Shown here: positions 15,413 through 26,348 of the stretch, piece after piece | How the letters are laid out: the number at the start of each line of letters is the position of its first letter | Position numbering within the stretch: the first letter of the stretch is position 1 | DNA from: Desulfobulbaceae bacterium | GTDB taxonomy: Bacteria; Desulfobacterota; Desulfobulbia; Desulfobulbales; Desulfobulbaceae | Direction: 5' to 3' | NCBI GenBank assembly: GCA_015489765.1 | Contig: WFZC01000376.1 | Coordinates: forward strand, 1 to 32,999 | DNA length: 32,999 nucleotides | Made by a program: the position numbers and the translations under genes | Notes under the pieces: model-generated | The model's database searches: none | Told to the model about the DNA's origin: nothing | Seen by the model: only the letters and a program-made list of their open reading frames with translations

Positions 15413-17319
15413 AAATCTGCGACATCATGCGGTTTCGGCATCCCGTCTCCTTGCCTGCGTTTTTTTTCACCGGCACCCACAGCCCAATCCTCTACCTTGC
15501 TGTTTTCATCTTCCTGACATGCTGTCTTCTTCCATCTTTTCCCGCAACCGTTCTCGGGGCACGGCCAACGCCCCAGGCAACCGTTTCCCATGAAAACAAA
15601 CAACAGTATGTCCTGGCCAAGGATTACCTGCACAAATTGCAGCAAAATCCTGAACAAGGGAAAGATCGGCTGAACTGGCTTGCAGGGGTGCGAAACTTTC
15701 GCCGTCTTTATCTGCTGAGTGCCCGAGGGCCCTTTGCCCCCGCATGTCTCTACATGATGGCCGGCATGTACCAGGAGATGTACCACCGTTTTCATCTGCC
15801 CATTGACCTGGATGAATCGATCAATACCTACCTGCGGCTTGCCTCGGAATTTAAAGGCAACAGGCTTGCAGATGACGCTCTCTTTGCGGCTGCCCGACTT
15901 TACCAGAGGGGAAAAAACAACCCGAAACAGGCAGCTGAGCTGTATAAAAGAATTCTCAACCACTATCCCCATGGTGACCAGCATAAAATGGCGCAAAAGC
16001 AACTGAGCGACCTGGAACAGAAGGACGCAATTTCAGAACATGGTCGCCAACCTGTTTTAGCGGCCACGCCGGTCGCTGAAATTATGCCGGTCAGGCACTG
16101 GTCATCGGCTGATTATACCCGAATCGTCATCCCGGCCTCCAGACCTATAGCCTATTCGACCAATCTGCTGGAAAAAGACGGTGACCTGCCAAGGCGTCTC
16201 TATATTGATCTAAAAAACAGCACTATTGCCCCCCAATTTCAGGCCCCTGTACCCATCGAGGACGGACTGCTCAAACGGGTCCGAAGCGTCCGGCTCAACA
16301 GTACCACGGTCCGGGTGGTTCTTGATATTGAGTCGATATCCGATTACAAAATATTCAGCCTCAAAGATCCCTTTAAGATCGTTATCGACGTCCACGGAAT
16401 CAAAAGAGGGAAAGCAAAGGTCGCAGACGCAAAACCGCCGGCACCTGTTCGCGATCACCCCAAAACAAAGCCAAAGGTCGGGGCAACAGTATCACTGCCG
16501 CCATCTGTTATCGTTCTTGAAGATTTCAGCAAGAAAAGGCCCCGTCATCGCTCCCGACGGGGAAGGCATCCCGTTGCCAGGGCCCATAAAAGCCCACAAT
16601 CCTGCCTTTCACTTGCCCAGCAGCTTGGGCTTGGGGTACGAAAGATCATTATTGATCCTGGTCATGGCGGTAAGGATCCCGGGGCAATGGCCTTTGGATT
16701 AAAGGAAAAGGATATTGTCCTGAAGGTTGCCAAAAAGCTGAAAAAGGTACTGAGGAAAAAATATGGTTACCAGGTATCACTGACCAGAAAAACAGATATC
16801 TTCATTCCCCTGGAAGAGCGGACGGCCCTTGCCAATACCTCCGGAGCTGACCTGTTTGTCTCCATCCACGTCAATGCCCATCCTGACAAAACAACGCAGG
16901 GAATAGAAACCTTTTACCTGAATCTGGCGACCAATAACGAGGCAATGCGGGTGGCGGCACTGGAAAATGCGACCTCAACCCATAATATCAGCGAAATGCA
17001 GAATATCCTCACCGATCTCATGCAAAATTCCAAAATTATGGAATCATCACGACTGGCCAGGTTCGTTCAGAACAATATAATTTCCGGACTTAGAAGGGAC
17101 AATTACCCGGTAAAAGATCATGGTGTCAAAAAGGCGCCATTTTATGTCCTGATCGGCGCCCAAATGCCTGCTGTCCTGGTGGAAACATCCTTTATAACCA
17201 ATCCGATGGAAGCCAAACGCCTCAAAAAGGATTCCTTTCTCAATGAGATTGCCAGCCAGATTGGAGCTGGTATATCATCCTATGTAAACCAGCACATGGC
17301 AGCGGCCCAATACCGGTGA
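15409..17319 (+). CDS. N-acetylmuramoyl-L-alanine amidase, TPR-AMIN-Amidase_3 (AmiC-like)
   Basis: This periplasmic zinc amidase cuts the bond between peptidoglycan glycan and stem peptide, usually for daughter-cell separation. A hydrophobic export segment lies at about residues 25-50 (ILYLAVFIFLTCC). A helical TPR-like region follows (about 55-205, with DDALFAAARLYQRGKNNPKQ). An AMIN domain is at about 225-330 (YTRIVIPASRPIAY, RLYIDLKNS). A basic Pro-rich linker leads to the Amidase_3 domain from about 415. Zinc and catalytic residues are visible in IIIDPGHGGKDPG, GLKEKD, VSIHVNA and VLVETSFITN. At 636 residues it is longer than E. coli AmiC (417) because of the TPR region. The start is uncertain: TTG 15409 or ATG 15427, neither with a good ribosome site; see the leader frame. 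Confidence 0.92.
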   Translation: MKICDIMRFRHPVSLPAFFFTGTHSPILYLAVFIFLTCCLLPSFPATVLGARPTPQATVSHENKQQYVLAKDYLHKLQQNPEQGKDRLNWLAGVRNFRRLYLLSARGPFAPACLYMMAGMYQEMYHRFHLPIDLDESINTYLRLASEFKGNRLADDALFAAARLYQRGKNNPKQAAELYKRILNHYPHGDQHKMAQKQLSDLEQKDAISEHGRQPVLAATPVAEIMPVRHWSSADYTRIVIPASRPIAYSTNLLEKDGDLPRRLYIDLKNSTIAPQFQAPVPIEDGLLKRVRSVRLNSTTVRVVLDIESISDYKIFSLKDPFKIVIDVHGIKRGKAKVADAKPPAPVRDHPKTKPKVGATVSLPPSVIVLEDFSKKRPRHRSRRGRHPVARAHKSPQSCLSLAQQLGLGVRKIIIDPGHGGKDPGAMAFGLKEKDIVLKVAKKLKKVLRKKYGYQVSLTRKTDIFIPLEERTALANTSGADLFVSIHVNAHPDKTTQGIETFYLNLATNNEAMRVAALENATSTHNISEMQNILTDLMQNSKIMESSRLARFVQNNIISGLRRDNYPVKDHGVKKAPFYVLIGAQMPAVLVETSFITNPMEAKRLKKDSFLNEIASQIGAGISSYVNQHMAAAQYR

Positions 17320-17407
17320 AGGCCAGCGGTGATTTTCCAGAAACCTCCCCCCTCCTCTGGAACCAAAACTTGTCCGCCAATCATAAGAGTCGCCTGTTTC
17401 CGCCGAC

Positions 17408-18829
17408 CTACCAGTCAACCATGTAGCAGGTAAGGTCCCGACCTTCCAGCATATCTATTCCCTGCATATACCGATGCATCGACTCGGCGGCAACCTTGCC
17501 CTGGTAGACGGCCTTGGCTACTGTCTGCGGCCCGAGAACATCGTCGCCACCGGCAAAAATCCATTCAACACTTGTTGATTGCAGGGTTTTCGGATCAACG
17601 CGGTAGGTTCCCCAGGACTCGGATGCGAGCTCAATGCCTTTATCGGCATTATGGCGTACCTTCTGACTGATGGCAGGAATAATGGCATCGGCCTCTATAA
17701 TAAAATTTGATCCCTCTTTAGCAACCGGCCGGCGGCGACCGGATGCATCGGGTTCGCCAAGCTCCATGCGTACACACTCGATAGCAGTGAGCTTCCCGTT
17801 TTCCTGAAGTATCCGTACCGGCGCAGCCAGCATTTCAATGCGCACGCCCTCTTCTTCAAGGTGATGGATTTCCATTTTGGAAGCTGGCATCTCTTCTTTT
17901 GTCCGCCGATACAGAAGAAAAACGTCCTTGGAACCCCGGCGCAAGGCTACCCTGGCAACATCTATAGCCACATTGCCACCACCGACAACAACAACACGGT
18001 TACCAATATCAAGGTCCTCGCCACTTAGGACACGACGAAGATAATCAACCCCGTGCAACACCCCTTTGGTGCCATCTTCACCTTCAATGCCGAGTTTTCT
18101 GCTTTCATGGGCGCCCACGCCGAGAAAAACCGAAGCAAAGCCCTCCTGCCTGAGCTGTTCAAGGGTCTTGTCCTCGCCAATGGTGGTGCCATAAACAATC
18201 TCAACCCCACAATGTTTCAGGGCGTATAATTCGGCGCCGATAATATCACGGGGCAATCGGTAATGGGGGATTCCCACAGACAACATACCGCCGAAAATAG
18301 GCAGGGATTCAAAAATAGTACACTGGTATCCCTGGTGGGAAAGAATGTGGGCAACAGTCATTCCGGCAGGACCCGATCCGACAATCGCCACCTTTTTTCC
18401 ATTTGCCTGGGCGCATTCCCTGTACATGTTTCTGCCATTTGCCACCATCCAGTCGGTGAGATATCGCTCAAGCATGCCAATGGCTACAGATTCTCCCTTT
18501 TTTCCACGAACACAGCTGCCTTCACATTGAAACTCATGAGGGCAGACACGGGAGCAGACAGAAGGCATGGTGCTGGTTTCACGGACCTTCCAATAGGCCT
18601 CCTCAAATTTCCGCTCCCGAAGCAGGGCTATAAATGCTGGAATATCATTATGGATTGGACAACCGACGATGCAAGCCGGTTTTTTACATTGGAGGCAACG
18701 ATTGGCCTCAAGTATGGCTGTTTCTTCATCAAAACCAAAGGTTACTTCCTTAAAGTTATGAATCCGTTCTTCAGGAGATAATTCCTTGGGATGCTGACGG
18801 GGGATTGCCAACCGTTCTTTTGGTTTCAT
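17408..18829 (-). CDS. GltD-like NADPH-dependent FAD/FeS oxidoreductase (glutamate synthase small subunit family)
   Basis: This enzyme passes electrons between NAD(P)H, FAD and two 4Fe-4S clusters; family members serve as glutamate synthase small subunit or as NfnB of electron-bifurcating transhydrogenase. The 473 residues have an N-terminal ferredoxin-like domain with Cys pattern CLQCKKPACIVGCP and CSRVCPHEFQCEGSC. The FAD site VAIVGSGPAGM is near residue 150 and the NADPH site VVVVGGGNVAIDVA near 285. The conserved AGGDDVLGPQTVAKAV, binding FAD, is near 430. Length fits the homotetrameric GltA/GltD form. The gene is alone, with neither a glutamate synthase large subunit nor NfnA beside it, so the partner cannot be named. 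The start has a strong GGAGG site. A terminator for the upstream atp operon separates it from atpC. Confidence 0.88.
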   Translation of the reverse strand: MKPKERLAIPRQHPKELSPEERIHNFKEVTFGFDEETAILEANRCLQCKKPACIVGCPIHNDIPAFIALLRERKFEEAYWKVRETSTMPSVCSRVCPHEFQCEGSCVRGKKGESVAIGMLERYLTDWMVANGRNMYRECAQANGKKVAIVGSGPAGMTVAHILSHQGYQCTIFESLPIFGGMLSVGIPHYRLPRDIIGAELYALKHCGVEIVYGTTIGEDKTLEQLRQEGFASVFLGVGAHESRKLGIEGEDGTKGVLHGVDYLRRVLSGEDLDIGNRVVVVGGGNVAIDVARVALRRGSKDVFLLYRRTKEEMPASKMEIHHLEEEGVRIEMLAAPVRILQENGKLTAIECVRMELGEPDASGRRRPVAKEGSNFIIEADAIIPAISQKVRHNADKGIELASESWGTYRVDPKTLQSTSVEWIFAGGDDVLGPQTVAKAVYQGKVAAESMHRYMQGIDMLEGRDLTCYMVDW

Positions 18830-18890
18830 AATACCTCCAATTGGAAAAAGGGGAAGGATTGGCTGCCCTGTGAATACCAGGAGGCCAATG

Positions 18891-18921
18891 AAAAAAAAGG
18901 CCGTCCCGAAAGGGACGGCCT
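18891..18921 (-). terminator. Rho-independent terminator of the atp operon
   Basis: On the minus strand AGGCCGTCCC, a four-base TTTC loop and GGGACGGCCT form a perfect ten-pair GC-rich stem followed by a run of T. It lies 22 bases after the atpC stop and before gltD-like, separating the two transcription units. Confidence 0.95.
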
Positions 18922-18943
18922 GGATTAACTGAAACTGCGTAAT

Positions 18944-19360
18944 TTATTGTTTGGCGAGTTCAGCGGTACGCAGACGGGCGAGAGCTCTTTTCAGAGCAGC
19001 TTCAGCCCGGGCACGATTTATTTTCTCGCTTTGTGATTGGGCCTGGGCAAGTCGTTTTTCGGCCCTTTCCCGTGCACGAAGTGCGCGATCGACATCGATC
19101 TCATGACCAAATTCGGCGCTTTCGACAAGAAATGTAATTTTATTATTGGATACTTCCGAAAATCCGCCGCTGACCATCAGGTACTTTGTGTTTTTATCTT
19201 TTTTAAAACTTAAAGTACCGGTTTTTATCGTACTCAAAAAAGGAGCATGATTTGCCAGGACGCCAAACTCACCACCGACACCAGGTGCAGTAACGAGATC
19301 AACATCGTCACTGACTACCGGCCCCGTGGGGGTAACGACTTCAAGATGAATTTGTGCCAT
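18944..19360 (-). CDS. atpC: ATP synthase F1 subunit epsilon
   Basis: Epsilon is the rotary-shaft subunit that couples and can inhibit F1. The 138 residues have the N-terminal beta-sandwich with the hallmark [37 protein letters not shown] region. A C-terminal helical hairpin follows ([17 protein letters not shown]). It is the last gene of the atp operon, 34 bases after atpD, and is followed by a strong terminator. Confidence 0.97.
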   Translation of the reverse strand: MAQIHLEVVTPTGPVVSDDVDLVTAPGVGGEFGVLANHAPFLSTIKTGTLSFKKDKNTKYLMVSGGFSEVSNNKITFLVESAEFGHEIDVDRALRARERAEKRLAQAQSQSEKINRARAEAALKRALARLRTAELAKQ

Positions 19361-19394
19361 CTGTTTATCCTCGGTTCAGCTTACGCCTTGAACA

Positions 19395-20831
<1,437 letters not shown>

Positions 20832-20861
20832 CTATCAATTTAAATACCCAAGGTAGTCTCG

Positions 20862-21743
20862 TTAGCCTTTCAGCGCCTCAGCACCACCGACAATATCCAT
20901 CAACTCGCCGGTAATGGCTGCCTGACGAGCTTTATTATACAGCTGAGTCAACTCAGCAATCATATCCTTGCAGGCGTTGGTGGCATTATCCATAGCTGTC
21001 ATACGGGCAGCATGTTCACTGGCACCAACTTCGAGCATCGCATGATATATCTGAACATTGAGAAACAGGGGTAACAGAACCTCCATTATTTCCCCTGGTT
21101 CAGGTTCGTAGATATATGCTCCACTGACTGCGCTTTTCTGCTCCTCTGCCTCTTCACCCTTTTCAACAGGCTTGATCGGCAGAAGCTGTTCTACTTCGGG
21201 TTTTTGGACTGCTACCGAATGAAATTTTCCATAAATCAGATCAACCTGATCACTTTCACCCTTGATAAAGGCTTCGCTTATCCCTTGGGAAATTTCACGG
21301 GCGTTAAACATCTGAAAGTTGCCCATAATATCCTTGTAGGAGGTGCGAATCTTCCCGGTTCTCCGTAAACCCTGGAAGGCCTTGTTGCCAACCGTTACAA
21401 TGGAGACCTTCTTACCTTCATCCTCATACTGTTTAATCAGTTTATGTACGGTACTGATGATGTGCGCATTAAAACTACCGCACAGGCCGCGATCGGAAGT
21501 AACGGCGACGATTTCGACGCTTTTAACCTCCCTTACCTCCATCAGAGGAAGATCGGCTCCTTCCATACCACTGGAAAGATCCCCCATGGCTTCCGCAAAC
21601 TTGGCCGAATAGGGGCGGAAGGATTCCATCTTCTCCTGGGCGCCCCGTAACTTTGCCGAGGCGACCATATTCATCGCCTGGGTTATCTGCGAGGTCTTGG
21701 AGACACCGTCTATTTTATCTTTAACATCCTTTAATCCTGGCAT
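20862..21743 (-). CDS. atpG: ATP synthase F1 subunit gamma
   Basis: Gamma forms the central rotating shaft. The N-terminal helix MPGLKDVKDKIDGVSKTSQI and the following KITQAMNMVA-like segment fit the coiled-coil shaft. The C-terminal helix ends RMTAMDNATNACKDMIAELTQ, with the conserved MTAMDNAT motif, followed by YNKARQAAITGELMDIVGGA. At 293 residues it is normal length. It sits between atpA and atpD, 24 bases after atpA. Confidence 0.98.
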   Translation of the reverse strand: MPGLKDVKDKIDGVSKTSQITQAMNMVASAKLRGAQEKMESFRPYSAKFAEAMGDLSSGMEGADLPLMEVREVKSVEIVAVTSDRGLCGSFNAHIISTVHKLIKQYEDEGKKVSIVTVGNKAFQGLRRTGKIRTSYKDIMGNFQMFNAREISQGISEAFIKGESDQVDLIYGKFHSVAVQKPEVEQLLPIKPVEKGEEAEEQKSAVSGAYIYEPEPGEIMEVLLPLFLNVQIYHAMLEVGASEHAARMTAMDNATNACKDMIAELTQLYNKARQAAITGELMDIVGGAEALKG

Positions 21744-21767
21744 GGGATTGATACCTCAGTGCTAAGC

Positions 21768-23291
21768 TTAATTCAAACCCTTGGTGGCCTTAAACGTCTC
21801 GTTAAACGCGGTTATCGTTTTCCGCATTTTTTCTTCAAGACTGGAGGAAATCTCTTGCTTTTCCCTTAACTCGGAGAAGATAGACGGTTCATTGCTTTCA
21901 ATATATGTATACAGTTCCTGCTCATAATCAGCCAGGGTATCGACCGGGAACTCATCAAGAAATCCCTTGGTGCCGGCAAAAATAATGGAAACCTGCTTTT
22001 CCATTGGCAGTGGCTGATACTGAGGCTGTTTGAGAATCTCAACAAGCCGCTCACCACGGGTCAGCTGAGCCTGGGTGGCAGCATCAAGATCGGAACCAAA
22101 ACCGGCAAAGGCGGCCAGCTCGCGATACTGGGCCAAGTCGAGACGCAAGGTACCTGCAACCTGTTTCATTGCCTTCACCTGGGCGGCGCCACCAACGCGA
22201 GATACGGAAATACCAACGTTGATTGCAGGCCGGACACCGGCAAAGAACAGACTCGGTTCAAGGAAGACCTGACCGTCGGTAATGGAGATAACGTTTGTCG
22301 GAATAAAGGCGGAAACGTCACCGGCCTGGGTCTCGATAATCGGCAGGGCGGTCAGCGAACCAGCGCCCAGATCATCACTTACCTTGGCGGCACGCTCAAG
22401 AAGACGAGAGTGGTTGAAGAAAATATCGCCAGGATAGGCCTCACGTCCGGGGGGACGCCTGAGCAGCAGCGAAAGCTCACGATAGGAAACAGCCTGCTTG
22501 GAAAGATCGTCATAGACGATCAGAGCGTGCTGACCGTTATCACGGAAGTATTCACCCATGGCACAACCAACCATTGCAGATACATACTGCATCGGGGCCG
22601 GGTCAGAGGCACAGGCGGCAACCACTGTGGTATATTCCATGGCGCCATGCTTACGCAAGGCTTCAACAACCAGGGCAACCGTTGACTTCTTCTGACCCGT
22701 CGCAACATAAATACAGTGTACGTCGGTATCCTTTTGAGCGATAATGGCATCGACACAGAGAGCTGTCTTGCCGATCTGACGGTCACCAATAATCAACTCA
22801 CGCTGACCGCGTCCGACCGGAGTCATACCGTCAACAGCCTTATAGCCGGTATAACAGGGTTCGTGAACTGACTTACGGGCGATAACACCAGGTGCCAAGA
22901 CCTCCATTTTGCGGGTTTCAGCACCCTCGATCGGTCCCTTGCCGTCAATAGGTTGACCGATACCGTCAACAACCCGACCTTCCAGAGCCGGACCAACGGG
23001 AACCTCGGCAATACGACCGGTTCTCTTGACCACATCGCCTTCTTTGATATAACGCACATCACCCATTACGGCGACACCAACGTTATCCTGCTCAAGGTTC
23101 AGAGCCAGCCCCATAATTCCACCAGGAAACTCGAGAAGCTCCATGGCCTGACAATTCTCAACGCCATAGACACGGGCAATACCGTCACCAACGGAGAGAA
23201 CCGTTCCTGTTTCCTTCAGGTCTACATCACTTTCGTAGCCAGCTATTTGGTCCTTTATAATCTGACTGATTTCTTCGGCTTTAATCTGCAT
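21768..23291 (-). CDS. atpA: ATP synthase F1 subunit alpha
   Basis: This is the regulatory nucleotide-binding subunit of the F1 hexamer. The 507 residues carry Walker A GDRQIGKT at about 169-176 and the conserved [20 protein letters not shown]. The alpha signature [14 protein letters not shown] contains the Arg that completes the beta catalytic site. The N-terminus has [20 protein letters not shown], typical of subunit alpha. It begins four bases after the atpH stop. Confidence 0.99.
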   Translation of the reverse strand: MQIKAEEISQIIKDQIAGYESDVDLKETGTVLSVGDGIARVYGVENCQAMELLEFPGGIMGLALNLEQDNVGVAVMGDVRYIKEGDVVKRTGRIAEVPVGPALEGRVVDGIGQPIDGKGPIEGAETRKMEVLAPGVIARKSVHEPCYTGYKAVDGMTPVGRGQRELIIGDRQIGKTALCVDAIIAQKDTDVHCIYVATGQKKSTVALVVEALRKHGAMEYTTVVAACASDPAPMQYVSAMVGCAMGEYFRDNGQHALIVYDDLSKQAVSYRELSLLLRRPPGREAYPGDIFFNHSRLLERAAKVSDDLGAGSLTALPIIETQAGDVSAFIPTNVISITDGQVFLEPSLFFAGVRPAINVGISVSRVGGAAQVKAMKQVAGTLRLDLAQYRELAAFAGFGSDLDAATQAQLTRGERLVEILKQPQYQPLPMEKQVSIIFAGTKGFLDEFPVDTLADYEQELYTYIESNEPSIFSELREKQEISSSLEEKMRKTITAFNETFKATKGLN

Positions 23292-23295
23292 TTGA

Positions 23296-23838
23296 CTATT
23301 CTCTCCCCTTGATAGATTCTTTTAATCCATTAAGTTGTGTTTTTATACTCCCATCAAGCACCAGGTCACCTACTTTGGCAATTACCCCACCAATAATGGA
23401 GGGATCGACACTGGTCTCAAGTATAACCTTATTCCCCGTGATCTTCTCCAGGGCCTGCTGGATCTTTCCCTTCAGGGTATCGTCAAGCTCAATGGCAGAA
23501 ACCACTGAACCGTGACTGATATTCTGTTCCTGGTCAACCATGATCCGCATTTCTGCCGCAATATCAGGCAAAATGTCCGCTCTCTTTTTCTCAACAAGCA
23601 GAGCAAGAAACCTGGCCATGATTGCATCAGCCTTTGCCAACTCTCCGATTTTAGCCATCACCTTCAGCCTGGCTTCTACCGGATACAGGGGATTAACCAA
23701 CGCATTCTCTACGGTTTCATCCTTATAGAGCTCGGCAATGGCGCTCAATACCTCGCTGTACTGTTCATTTTTCCCATCCTCTTTACCGAGGGAGAAAAGA
23801 GCCTTGGCATATCGTCGTGCTAAGATTGTCTGTCTCAC
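23296..23838 (-). CDS. atpH: ATP synthase F1 subunit delta
   Basis: Delta links the peripheral stalk to the top of F1. The 180 residues begin with the usual [18 protein letters not shown]. The C-terminal part has [20 protein letters not shown], the conserved delta/OSCP motif. Its start overlaps the atpF stop by four bases. Confidence 0.97.
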   Translation of the reverse strand: MRQTILARRYAKALFSLGKEDGKNEQYSEVLSAIAELYKDETVENALVNPLYPVEARLKVMAKIGELAKADAIMARFLALLVEKKRADILPDIAAEMRIMVDQEQNISHGSVVSAIELDDTLKGKIQQALEKITGNKVILETSVDPSIIGGVIAKVGDLVLDGSIKTQLNGLKESIKGRE

Positions 23839-24653
23839 TGTACCGCACCTACTCTTTCAAGATACTGTTCAGTAATCGTTACCTGATCCGCAGGGGTCAG
23901 GTTTTTAACGATCAACTCTTCAGCCATAGCGGCTGCCTGCTCGGCAACCTCATCGCGCAACTTCCGCTTCGCATCAACCAATTCAGCCTGCACAGCAGCC
24001 TCAGCCTGACGCTTGATATCTTCTGCCGCCTGCTCAGCTTCTTCAAGGATACGAACCTTTTCCGTTTCAGCAAGGGCAACAGCCTTTTCAACAATTGTCT
24101 CCATCTCTTTTTCCATGCCGGCAAGACGGGCTTCAAACTCCTTGTACTGACGCTCGGCTTCATCACGCTTTGCCTGCAGCTCTTCCAGCTCGGCCTTTAT
24201 CTGCTGACGACGGCCCGCCAGCCCGGAGCTGATCGGCTTGGCCAGGAACTTGACCAGAATGACAACCAGAGCCAGGAAGTTCGCAGTCCGCCAAAAAAGG
24301 TCCTTGAGCTTGGCAGGCGTGATCATCGGATGATGCTCACCTTCCCCATGCTCTCCGGCCGCTTCTCCATGCCCCTCACCGCCAGCAAGTCCCTCTTCTA
24401 TCCTCTCGGCCCCTGCCTCCACCTCGGCGCTGTGTTCACTGGCAAGTTTTTCCTCGTGAACAGCGACAGCAGTTTCACCATGCCTGGCTTCAGCTGCTGC
24501 CATATTTGCCTCATGGGCGGCCTCTATGCCGTGCAGTGCCTGATCATCAGCACCAGCGGCCGCCCCATGGCCAGCACCAAAGGCCATAGGCGCCGCACAC
24601 AGGGCCGCGACCATCAGTCCCGGCAAAATAATTTTTACGATTCGAGCTCTCAT
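23835..24653 (-). CDS. atpF: ATP synthase Fo subunit b with signal peptide and His-rich N-terminal extension
   Basis: This peripheral-stalk subunit holds the stator against rotation. Only residues about 115-272 resemble ordinary subunit b: a membrane helix at about 122-139 (FLALVVILVKFLAKP) followed by a long charged coiled coil. Before it lies a signal-peptide-like segment (1-26, cleavage near AFGA). Residues 27-109 are rich in Ala, Glu, Gly and His, with ten histidines, ending GEHGEGEHHPM. The N-terminus of subunit b faces the periplasm, so the extension should be periplasmic. The total of 272 residues compares with about 156 in E. coli. Signal-bearing b subunits are known in some Desulfobacterota; the acidic His-rich linker is unusual. 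It overlaps both neighbouring genes by ATGA. Confidence 0.9.
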   Translation of the reverse strand: MRARIVKIILPGLMVAALCAAPMAFGAGHGAAAGADDQALHGIEAAHEANMAAAEARHGETAVAVHEEKLASEHSAEVEAGAERIEEGLAGGEGHGEAAGEHGEGEHHPMITPAKLKDLFWRTANFLALVVILVKFLAKPISSGLAGRRQQIKAELEELQAKRDEAERQYKEFEARLAGMEKEMETIVEKAVALAETEKVRILEEAEQAAEDIKRQAEAAVQAELVDAKRKLRDEVAEQAAAMAEELIVKNLTPADQVTITEQYLERVGAVQ

Positions 24654-25081
24654 GCTTCCAGACTCCTTCCAAGTATCTTTCCAGCCATTTCCTGGGCAAA
24701 CCCAGCCACATTATCCCCAAGCTCTTTTCTGACCTTCTCGATCTGGGAACGCAACTCCGCAAGCTGTTTTTCTTTTTCACTTTCCGCCTCCTTACGAATG
24801 GCGGCCAGCTTTTCAGCACCTGCAGCCTGCGCCTCACTTCGAGCACCATCAAGAGCTTTTTTTGCCTGCATACTCGCTTCATGCATCTTCTTATCGACTT
24901 CCGCCTGACGATGACGGGCATTTTCTTCAAACTGTTCAACATCATGTGCAAGCGAATCCAGCTTCTGCCGCCGCTTTTCCAGGATACCAAGCACCGGCTT
25001 GTAAAGAATAGCATTGAGAATAACCATCATTACAATCATATTAACAATATGAATAAACAATGTGATGTCTAAGGTGATCAT
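24650..25081 (-). CDS. ATP synthase Fo subunit b' (second b-type subunit)
   Basis: This second peripheral-stalk subunit forms a heterodimer with subunit b. The 143 residues begin with a membrane helix (TLFIHIVNMIVMMVILNAIL) and the typical YKPVLGILEKRR turn. A highly charged coiled coil follows to the end. It is the first gene of the operon, with its stop overlapping the atpF start. The b'/b pair is usual in photosynthetic bacteria and in several Desulfobacterota. The ring and a subunits (atpE, atpB) are not adjacent and must be encoded elsewhere. Confidence 0.93.
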   Translation of the reverse strand: MITLDITLFIHIVNMIVMMVILNAILYKPVLGILEKRRQKLDSLAHDVEQFEENARHRQAEVDKKMHEASMQAKKALDGARSEAQAAGAEKLAAIRKEAESEKEKQLAELRSQIEKVRKELGDNVAGFAQEMAGKILGRSLEA

Positions 25082-25159
25082 AGCAACTACTCCTGATGAC
25101 TCTGAAAAAAGGTATTTTCCCCAATGGAAAGTGAATGGTGGTTCAGCTCACGTGTGGGA

Positions 25160-25188
25160 TAACTACTTAAAAAAGGACATACTGTCAA
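25160..25188 (-). promoter_or_regulatory. Candidate promoter of the atp operon
   Basis: On the minus strand a perfect TTGACA is followed after 17 bases by TAGTTA, a weak -10. It lies about 80 bases upstream of the b' start codon, in the 247-base gap after oleD. It is the best candidate seen there but the -10 is poor. Confidence 0.35.
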
Positions 25189-25328
25189 ATCTTTTTTCAG
25201 GAAAACAACGAATAAAAACAACATCACCTGCCAGCGCCATCCCGCTATTCCTGCGGGAATACCGCATTTTTCATCCGGTTCAAAAATATTGATACGAACA
25301 ACAAGAAAATTCAAAGAACATCCCGCCC

Positions 25329-26324
25329 TCACCAGGACTCTCGTAGCCAGCGCACAAGTCTTCTCATCCCCTCGCCTGTGGAAACATCCGGTACATAACC
25401 CAATATCCTGGAGGCCGCATCATGGGAAAACCAGTGTGACCTTGCAAGCTGCAGGGCGACAAACCTTGTCATGGGTGGCTCATCTTTTCTTTTCAGAGCT
25501 GAATAAATCAGCTCCAATACTCCGCCAACGGCAAAGGCCACCGCCAAGGGGATCCTTTTCCGTACACGGTCGATATCAAGCTCGGCAAACAGGCCATTGA
25601 TCCAGTGCCAGAGAAAAACAGGCTCCGACTGGCCGATAAAAAAGGCACGTCCACCGGCATCCCCCCTGGAGAGCAGGTTATCAGCCGCCAGCAGATGCGC
25701 CTGGACCACATTATCTATATAACTTATATCAACACGGTTACTGCCCCTGCCGACTATCTTCAGCCTGCCAGCCCGGCCCCGTTCAAGCAGCCGGGGAACA
25801 AGATGGGGATCTCCCGGTCCCCAGACAAGATGGGGCCTGATGGCCGTTGTCCGCAACCCTCCTGCATCGGCATCAAGGACCATACGCTCGGCCACGATCT
25901 TGCTGGTCACATAATGGCACAGCGGTTTCCGGGCATAGGGTGTTTTTTCATCAACGCCCTCAAGATTGCCGGCACCGGAGACCACGGACGGGGTTGAGGT
26001 ATAAACCAGGGCAGGCACCCCGTTTTTCCGGCATGCCTGTATGCAGGCCGCCGTTCCCTGGATGTTTGTTTTTTCGTACTCCTGCCAGGGACCCCAGATT
26101 CCCGCCTTGGCCGCCACGTGAAAGACAAGATCAGCCCCCTGCAGGGCCTGATCCATAAAACTTTGGTCGGAGATGTCACCCTGGAGACAGGACACTCCCT
26201 GCGCCTCAAGCTCGGGATACCTCGAGCGGCCGATGACCGTTACCCGGTCACCGGCCGCCAGCAGCCGCCGGACAATCGCCGAACCGATAAAGCCGCCGCC
26301 GCCGGTGACCACAACCCTTTTCAT
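25329..26324 (-). CDS. oleD: OleD: 2-alkyl-3-oxoalkanoate reductase (extended SDR)
   Basis: OleD reduces the beta-keto acid made by OleA to a 2-alkyl-3-hydroxy acid with NADPH, the second step of head-to-head olefin synthesis. The 331 residues form an NAD-dependent epimerase/3-beta-HSD-type protein. It has the dinucleotide motif GGGGFIGS at 8-15, the active-site region VYTSTPSVV with Ser110/Ser113, and catalytic Tyr138 and Lys142 in HYVTSK. A hydrophobic patch near residue 255 (IPLAVAFAVGGVLELIYSAL) suggests membrane or complex association. It is the last gene of the operon, 24 bases after oleC with GGAGG before the ATG. The other Ole genes beside it make this assignment strong compared with a generic sterol dehydrogenase-like SDR. 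Confidence 0.9.
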   Translation of the reverse strand: MKRVVVTGGGGFIGSAIVRRLLAAGDRVTVIGRSRYPELEAQGVSCLQGDISDQSFMDQALQGADLVFHVAAKAGIWGPWQEYEKTNIQGTAACIQACRKNGVPALVYTSTPSVVSGAGNLEGVDEKTPYARKPLCHYVTSKIVAERMVLDADAGGLRTTAIRPHLVWGPGDPHLVPRLLERGRAGRLKIVGRGSNRVDISYIDNVVQAHLLAADNLLSRGDAGGRAFFIGQSEPVFLWHWINGLFAELDIDRVRKRIPLAVAFAVGGVLELIYSALKRKDEPPMTRFVALQLARSHWFSHDAASRILGYVPDVSTGEGMRRLVRWLRESW

Positions 26325-26348
26325 GGTACCTCCACGTACATATTATCT

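Noticed and set aside
17408-18829. Naming the GltD-like protein NfnB
   Set aside because: There is no nfnA neighbour, and the sequence alone does not separate NfnB from the glutamate synthase small subunit.
25246-25261. TATTCC-TGCG-GGAATA hairpin as terminator of the ole operon
   Set aside because: The stem has only six pairs and no T-run follows on the minus strand, so it is not a convincing intrinsic terminator.
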